Of a stretch of 64,000 nucleotides of DNA, positions 63,301-64,000 are shown piece by piece (within the stretch, counting starts at the first letter, position 1; each line of letters starts with the position of its first letter). Source of the stretch: Choristoneura fumiferana. Taxonomy: Eukaryota; Arthropoda; Insecta; Lepidoptera; Tortricidae. Where the stretch lies: positions 7,941,452-8,005,451 of the forward strand of contig NC_133472.1 in the NCBI RefSeq assembly GCF_025370935.1, written 5' to 3'. The notes under the pieces are model-generated. The model ran no database searches and was not told the origin of the DNA. It saw only the letters and a program-made list of their open reading frames with translations. The position numbers and the translations under genes were made by a program.

Positions 63301-64000
63301 ACCTTGTCCTTTCGGGATGCAAGGCGACGACTCCTGGCATTTTGTGACGCACTTCTTGTGGCAGCATAGCCCGCAGTTGCGGCATTGCATTGCGTCCTTT
63401 AGCCATATCTGTGGAAAGGAGGGGGGTCAAATCCGGTTCGAAGGGCCAAGTTAACTGAGTAGGATAAGTGAAAAGAGAACCGATCGAAACAATTACATAC
63501 GAGGGATTCATATTTTTATCTTAATCTATTACAAATTAGACAATTTACGTAGTCTCACTGTCTATCTACGGAGTATTTTTACAAGCTTTTATTTAACATG
63601 CAATGGGTCAAACCTTGCACGTATGGTCGGATTGACTTGAAATTTAGTAGCAATACTTACGTACTTTGATTTTCATGTCAACGGAAGTAGGTAGGTACAG
63701 TCAACTAAAGGTATGACCAGTAAAAAAGTGCAAGCACTGCTGCTTGACGCCAGAATTAGCGATTAAGATTGTGGTAGTGAACCTCTTTTTGCCATATATC
63801 TAAAGCAGTGTCTGCCGCAGGTAGAGTCGATAAGTGAGAAGTCACTATGACAGATCAAAAATGGCGTGAAAATTCCGGGCTCGGGTCGGTAGTAAGCACC
63901 CACCTTCTTGTTACAGAAATCGCACTGCGTAGACCTGTGGAAGTGCGTGCGCACGAAATCGTGAGCCGCCCGGGTGGGTTTCGGGGGGCGGGGCAGGTCG
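48153..64000 (-). CDS. C1-domain protein, PDZD8-like, 3' part of gene (partial)
   Basis: Coding exons in transcript order: 64000-63904 (runs off the window), 63408-63303, 57406-57284, 52913-52741, 49338-49146 and 48302-48153. The first two form a C1-type zinc finger, HDFVRTHFHRSTQCDFCNKK then IWLKDAMQCRNCGLCCHKKC, with H-X12-C-X2-C and C-X2-C-X4-H-X2-C spacing; such domains bind diacylglycerol or membranes. The third is acidic (EPDSNADPDSDDEPERKDS). The last three are Ala/Arg-rich and end QLAQGRDPPVNQ. The C1 wording (CDFC-KK-W...C..CHKKC..KCQ) resembles PDZD8, an ER-endosome/mitochondria contact-site lipid-transfer protein, from memory. Phases fit across exons except the join 57284 to 52913, which needs an alternative acceptor at 52927 or an unseen exon. 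Confidence 0.6.
48318..48460. mobile_element. TTA-flanked Harbinger-type MITE, copy 1
   Basis: Ends GGGGCTGTTTCACCATCC / GGATGGTGAAACAGGGGG, TTA on both sides (48315-48317, 48461-48463), as in PIF/Harbinger elements. It lies in the last intron of the PDZD8-like gene. Copies at 49783-49923 and 50378-50518. Confidence 0.8.
48659..48685. repeat. (TC)n microsatellite
   Basis: 'ctctctctctctctctctctctc', a simple repeat in the last intron of the PDZD8-like gene. Confidence 0.9.
48852..49030. mobile_element. MITE family B, copy 2
   Basis: 'gtaccatcagccaaatatgtggtcta' and 'tagaccacttatttggctgatggtacc' ends, interior as in 41936-42100. It ends 116 bases from the coding exon at 49146. Confidence 0.8.
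49146..49338 (-). CDS. PDZD8-like candidate exon, Ala/Arg-rich
   Basis: Reads KQSLEAAGNPFGACGAAWLA then RGGVGAMLRPALRSALPPDA and so on to SLAPHQIHEM, with donor ATG|GTGAGT. The acceptor GCGCAG at 49339-49341 joins to the 52741 donor without frame change. An ATG at 49349-49347 with an in-frame stop upstream would instead allow a separate small gene starting here. Confidence 0.55.
49783..49923. mobile_element. TTA-flanked Harbinger-type MITE, copy 2
   Basis: Ends GGGGCTGTTTCACC / GGTGATACAGCCTC, TTA at 49780-49782 and 49924-49926. Confidence 0.8.
50378..50518. mobile_element. Harbinger-type MITE, copy 3
   Basis: Ends GGGCCTGTTTCACTAC / GTGGTGAAACAGGCCC. Left flank TTA, right flank TTT, so one base of the duplication has changed or the right boundary is off by one. 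The arms differ from copies 1-2 except in the outer part and in 'aaacaaacagagac'. Confidence 0.7.
51446..51649. mobile_element. 204-bp TIR element with long arms
   Basis: CCCGGGGCTATTGTAG / CTACAATAGCCCCGGG, continuing with 'gatactg..tctgagccgtctgatggcgtccttacgacgccatg' and its reverse complement. TCA lies on both sides. In the PDZD8-like gene intron. Confidence 0.75.
51770..51904. mobile_element. Palindromic MITE family A, copy 4
   Basis: TCGTCACTACTTT... ends, TA at 51768-51769 and 51905-51906. Opposite interior orientation to copy 1. Confidence 0.8.
52741..52913 (-). CDS. PDZD8-like candidate exon
   Basis: Reads EQLKTKCNSVRWWYNERASG, then RAASRRLGPLPLCPEDGSFF and ALAASLAQPHSQVTTQY. The acceptor is CACACAG (phase 0); a weaker one at 52927 (ATAAG) would fit the phase of the 57284 exon. 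Donor ACAG|GTAGAG joins in phase to the next exon; CCCAG|GTGACC (52758) is an alternative. Third positions are GC-rich, unlike the flanks. Confidence 0.55.
53289..53754. mobile_element. 466-bp TIR element with 'gcagcgtttccacc' ends
   Basis: Left 'agcagcgtttccaccagagatgtgcgagg' and right 'cctcgcacatctctggtggaaacgctgct' are mirror images over about 60 bases, including 'ttttcattaaccaat'-type words. TA or TTA flanks both ends. Inside sit an ATT/AAT simple run and the 53590-53677 module. It adjoins the hAT element at 53779. Confidence 0.75.
53590..53677. repeat. 'gatgacgcgtgccgtggttc' repeat, copy 3
   Basis: Nearly identical to 14680-14766 (ttattacactgtcattaatg versus ttattacaatgtaattaatg). Nested in the 53289-53754 element. 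Confidence 0.75.
53779..55876. mobile_element. 2.1-kb non-autonomous hAT element
   Basis: Left TAGGATTGCAATCCGG, right CCGGATTTTGCAATCCCTA. The 8-base target AATTGCGT stands on both sides (53771-53778, 55877-55884). Subterminal 'atccggat' words are dense at both ends. No transposase frame survives. It contains a LINE-tail-like stretch near 54955-55015. It lies in the intron of the PDZD8-like gene between 52913 and 57284. Confidence 0.85.
57284..57406 (-). CDS. PDZD8-like exon: acidic linker
   Basis: The acceptor is TTTACTGTAG and the donor is GAAG|GTCAGT. With the incoming G it reads DAAAGGPGPNPELIMTEPDS then NADPDSDDEPERKDSLDVHE. Its phase matches the C1 exon 5.9 kb away, which supports one gene. 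Confidence 0.65.
57424..57925. repeat. Pair of about 78-bp direct repeats
   Basis: 57424-57501 and 57847-57925 share 'tcatgctcgtaaa.ttcgt.tta', 'ggcgacataaaat' and 'tatgc.ctagtgcata'. The first copy lies only 18 bases outside the exon at 57284-57406. Related 'cgggtaaaatg.ctcgttttatgc' words occur at 6750 and 59045. Confidence 0.6.
58025..58972 (-). mobile_element. Helitron-like non-autonomous element
   Basis: On the minus strand it begins TCCTACTAATATTATAAATG (58972 downward) and ends with a GC hairpin region and CTAG (58028-58025). The flanks are A before the TC and T after the CTAG, the Helitron A|T target rule. The body holds four units of about 118-124 bp ('gtgggaatatcgggataaaaag', landmarks at 58223, 58347, 58465, 58583). 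It is interrupted by a LINE 3' tail at 58617-58860. Confidence 0.75.
58617..58860 (-). mobile_element. LINE 3' end nested in the Helitron-like element
   Basis: On the minus strand 'ggttgcctggaagagatcgctcttaaacgataacgccgcctattgc', then a T-rich spacer, 'tgtacaataaagag' and a (TTGTA)n-type tail. This is a common lepidopteran LINE tail. Confidence 0.65.
58980..60260. other. Intron of the PDZD8-like gene, no feature recognised
   Basis: AT-rich, short frames only. Confidence 0.4.
60268..61026. mobile_element. 759-bp TIR element flanked by TA
   Basis: Left CAGGGTGTAATCGTTAAGTG, right mirrored with two changes (cacttaacgactacactctg); the match extends over about 37 bases (gtagccaggcgattatt). TA flanks both ends (60266-60267, 61027-61028). 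No transposase. Near 60810-60826 a LINE tail with (TTGACT)n is nested. Confidence 0.75.
61327..61915. mobile_element. 589-bp palindromic element with iterated CATTAT...ATAATG words
   Basis: Imperfect inverted ends TGTTGTGGACCAAGTGA / TCACTTTGTCCATAACA. The words 'cattattcataatg' and 'gcccgggcattat' occur many times (near 61353, 61366, 61432, 61778, 61790, 61858, 61869, 61883). The centre (61590-61720) is GC-rich and holds the module 'aacctaacacgctcctcctc' plus 'gctcgtcgtcgcacc', the reverse complement of that in 42488-43351. No frame, no clear target duplication. Confidence 0.6.
61920..63300. other. Intron of the PDZD8-like gene, no feature recognised
   Basis: AT-rich; no exon or repeat that I can name. 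Confidence 0.4.
63303..63408 (-). CDS. PDZD8-like exon: second half of the C1 finger
   Basis: The acceptor is CTTTCCACAG and the donor is CAAG|GTGAGT. It encodes IWLKDAMQCRNCGLCCHKKC then VTKCQESSPCIPKGQ, and leaves one base (G), completed to Asp by the next exon. Confidence 0.78.
63904..64000 (-). CDS. PDZD8-like exon 1 in window: first half of the C1 finger
   Basis: Reads DLPRPPKPTRAAHDFVRTHF then HRSTQCDFCNKK, with donor AAGAAG|GTGGGT. It extends beyond the right edge. Holds the first His and the first two Cys of the zinc sites. Confidence 0.75.

Overview
The window is a stretch of animal nuclear genome, very probably from a moth or butterfly (Lepidoptera). Support comes from small exons with GT-AG introns of 0.8-6 kb, dense lepidopteran-type repeats (tRNA-derived SINEs, TIR palindromes, Helitron-like elements with CTAG ends), a BEL/Pao retrotransposon and insect-like protein sequences. 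Only a few percent of the 64 kb is host coding sequence. Three N gaps (2758-2857, 23120-23974, 24296-24395) show a scaffolded draft assembly.

Host genes. (1) Positions 3293-11424, plus strand: the last seven coding exons of a HERC2-type E3 ubiquitin ligase. They cover the HECT domain, with the catalytic cysteine at codon 10044-10046 and a stop at 11422-11424. One base is missing in the exon at 7153-7315. (2) Positions 18302-20313, minus strand: a 50-residue DAPIT (USMG5, ATP synthase subunit k) gene of two coding exons. A second start exon at 21758-21844 encodes a different N-terminus and splices in phase to the same last exon. (3) Positions 48153-64000, minus strand: the 3' part of a large gene entering from the right edge. 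It holds a C1 (phorbol-ester/DAG-type) zinc finger split over two exons, an acidic linker exon and three C-terminal exons. PDZD8 is the best guess.

Mobile DNA. The centre (about 29.0-39.5 kb) is a nest. A plus-strand Jockey/CR1-type LINE carries endonuclease and reverse transcriptase, and it is split in the RT region by a complete minus-strand BEL/Pao element (31676-38218). That element has two 220-bp LTRs that look identical, a 5-bp target duplication and one uninterrupted 1980-codon gag-pol frame, so it is young. Elsewhere there are elements whose class follows from their ends: hAT types with 8-bp duplications (7970-8267, 53779-55876), a Mutator-like element with a 9-bp duplication (42488-43351), TA-duplicating palindromes and larger TA elements, TTA-flanked Harbinger-type MITEs, a Helitron-like element with TC and CTAG ends (58025-58972), SINEs and many LINE 3' tails.

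Remaining space is AT-rich intron or intergenic DNA with tandem arrays (notably 24.5-25.7 kb) and decayed repeats. I see no rRNA gene, no CRISPR array and no bacterial operon. The most unusual items are the two-start DAPIT gene, the young nested BEL insertion, the HERC2 one-base lesion, and a GC-rich module shared by two otherwise different transposon-like palindromes at 42.5-43.4 kb and 61.3-61.9 kb.
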